A DNA stretch of 6,583 bases from DATMNI01 sp035570275 (GTDB lineage: Bacteria > Acidobacteriota > Terriglobia > Bryobacterales > Bryobacteraceae), in the NCBI GenBank assembly GCA_035570275.1, contig DATMNI010000009.1, forward strand, positions 1-6,583. Direction: 5' to 3'. Below the pieces are notes generated by a model. That model did no database searches and was not told where the DNA came from. It saw only the letters and a program-made list of their open reading frames with translations. Below, piece by piece: positions 5,875-6,583 of this stretch; within the stretch, counting starts at the first letter, position 1; every line of letters starts with the position of its first letter. The position numbers and the translations under genes were made by a program.

Positions 5875-5978
5875 GGCAAACAGTGAGTGGTGATACAGTC
5901 AGGTCCAGATCCTTCGTAAGGAATGGTAACAAAACTCTGTGGGGGCCACCCCATGGAGCGGAATACGGCCTTCCTGTT

Positions 5979-5991
5979 TGGTTCTTTACAA
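5979..5991 (+). promoter_or_regulatory. boxA-like antitermination site
   Basis: TGGTTCTTTACAA closely resembles the bacterial rRNA boxA (TGCTCTTTAACA type) bound as RNA by NusB-S10 to protect untranslated rRNA transcripts from Rho. It lies in the leader about 160 nt after the promoter and 230 nt before 16S, a normal place for boxA. The call rests on the motif and its context. Confidence 0.55.
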
Positions 5992-6221
5992 GCTCTCACA
6001 AAATTTCTCTGGCTAGCGGTACCCTAAGCTCGTCAAGAGTTACCCGTTAAAATGGCGGGTGTGGTGCCGGGGCCGGAACAAGTTTCGAGGCCTGCCGCAG
6101 GATCCAATATTGAAAGATGTTGGGTAGTGCGTGCGCAGATCATTGACAATCTGGTTGGATGCAGTAAGGAAGAACTCGTCAGAACTCTGAGTTATAACCG
6201 GAACGATTTAAAACTAAAACA

Positions 6222-6583
<362 letters not shown>

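Larger units (their letters stand above)
5820..6221 (+). ncRNA. Transcribed leader of the rRNA operon
   Basis: This roughly 400-nt stretch between the promoter and 16S has no plausible gene. It carries several small inverted repeats: CGCCCTT/AAGGGCG (5850-5856 with 5868-5874), TGGGG/CCCCA (5940-5944 with 5949-5953), ACCCG/CGGGT (6042-6046 with 6056-6060), CCTG/CAGG (6091-6101) and CAGAT/ATCTG (6136-6140 with 6149-6153). It also contains a boxA-like site. The part next to 16S should pair with the 3' flank of 16S to form the RNase III processing stem, but that flank lies outside the window. The ends given are estimates. Confidence 0.65.

Noticed and set aside
6143..6171. TTGACA at 6143-6148 as a second rRNA promoter
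   Set aside because: The position 17 nt downstream reads AAGGAA, with no acceptable -10 box at 16-18 nt. TTGACAA also resembles a boxA-like or stem sequence (CAGAT/ATCTG surrounds it).

Overview
This window looks like a piece of chromosome from an acidobacterium, probably of the Solibacter/Bryobacter type (Bryobacterales). The evidence is the 16S rRNA start at the right-hand end, which carries the Acidobacteria-type GGCTCAGAATCAACGCTGG sequence and a shortened first variable region. It also includes the FtsX-like permease with the VTERTREIGVRVALGA motif typical of acidobacterial orphan permeases, a Tat-type NIPSNAP protein, and high GC content. The genus is an inference, because only about 360 nt of 16S is visible.

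Layout. Positions 1-399 hold the C-terminal end of an ABC-type (MacB/FtsX-like) permease on the + strand. A short gap contains three copies of CCTCTTGCAT. It is followed by a secreted NIPSNAP-domain protein (+). Converging on it from the right is a secreted Asp-box (BNR) repeat protein (-). The 142-nt space between them holds an 8-bp inverted repeat and a 32-codon scrap that resembles the tail of a glycerophosphodiester phosphodiesterase. A 233-nt spacer with a 9-bp hairpin and a 15-bp tandem repeat separates the BNR gene from a compact four-gene minus-strand cluster. In transcription order this cluster is a secreted protein of unknown function, a YqiA-like alpha/beta-hydrolase (overlapping by ATGA), a cysteine-free Rrf2-family regulator, and cysteine synthase cysK (2 nt after the regulator, TTG start). 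To the right, transcribed in the opposite direction, lies a ribosomal RNA operon. It has a recognisable promoter (AT-rich UP-like stretch, TTGCAT-N17-TATTCT), a leader of about 400 nt with hairpins and a boxA-like antitermination site, and then the first ~360 nt of 16S rRNA.

How the genes fit together. The most informative pair is rrf2-cysK. An Rrf2 protein without Fe-S cysteines, directly coupled to cysteine synthase, fits a CymR-type regulator of cysteine supply, and a TCCTA-N10-TAGGA inverted repeat just upstream is a candidate operator. The hydrolase and the secreted protein ahead of it may share the transcript, but nothing visible ties them to sulfur metabolism. The permease, NIPSNAP and BNR genes look unrelated.

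I see no mobile element, CRISPR, toxin-antitoxin or defence system here, and no clear new biological system. The most unusual signal is an exact 13-bp match between the -35 region of the rRNA promoter and the repeat array upstream of the NIPSNAP gene.
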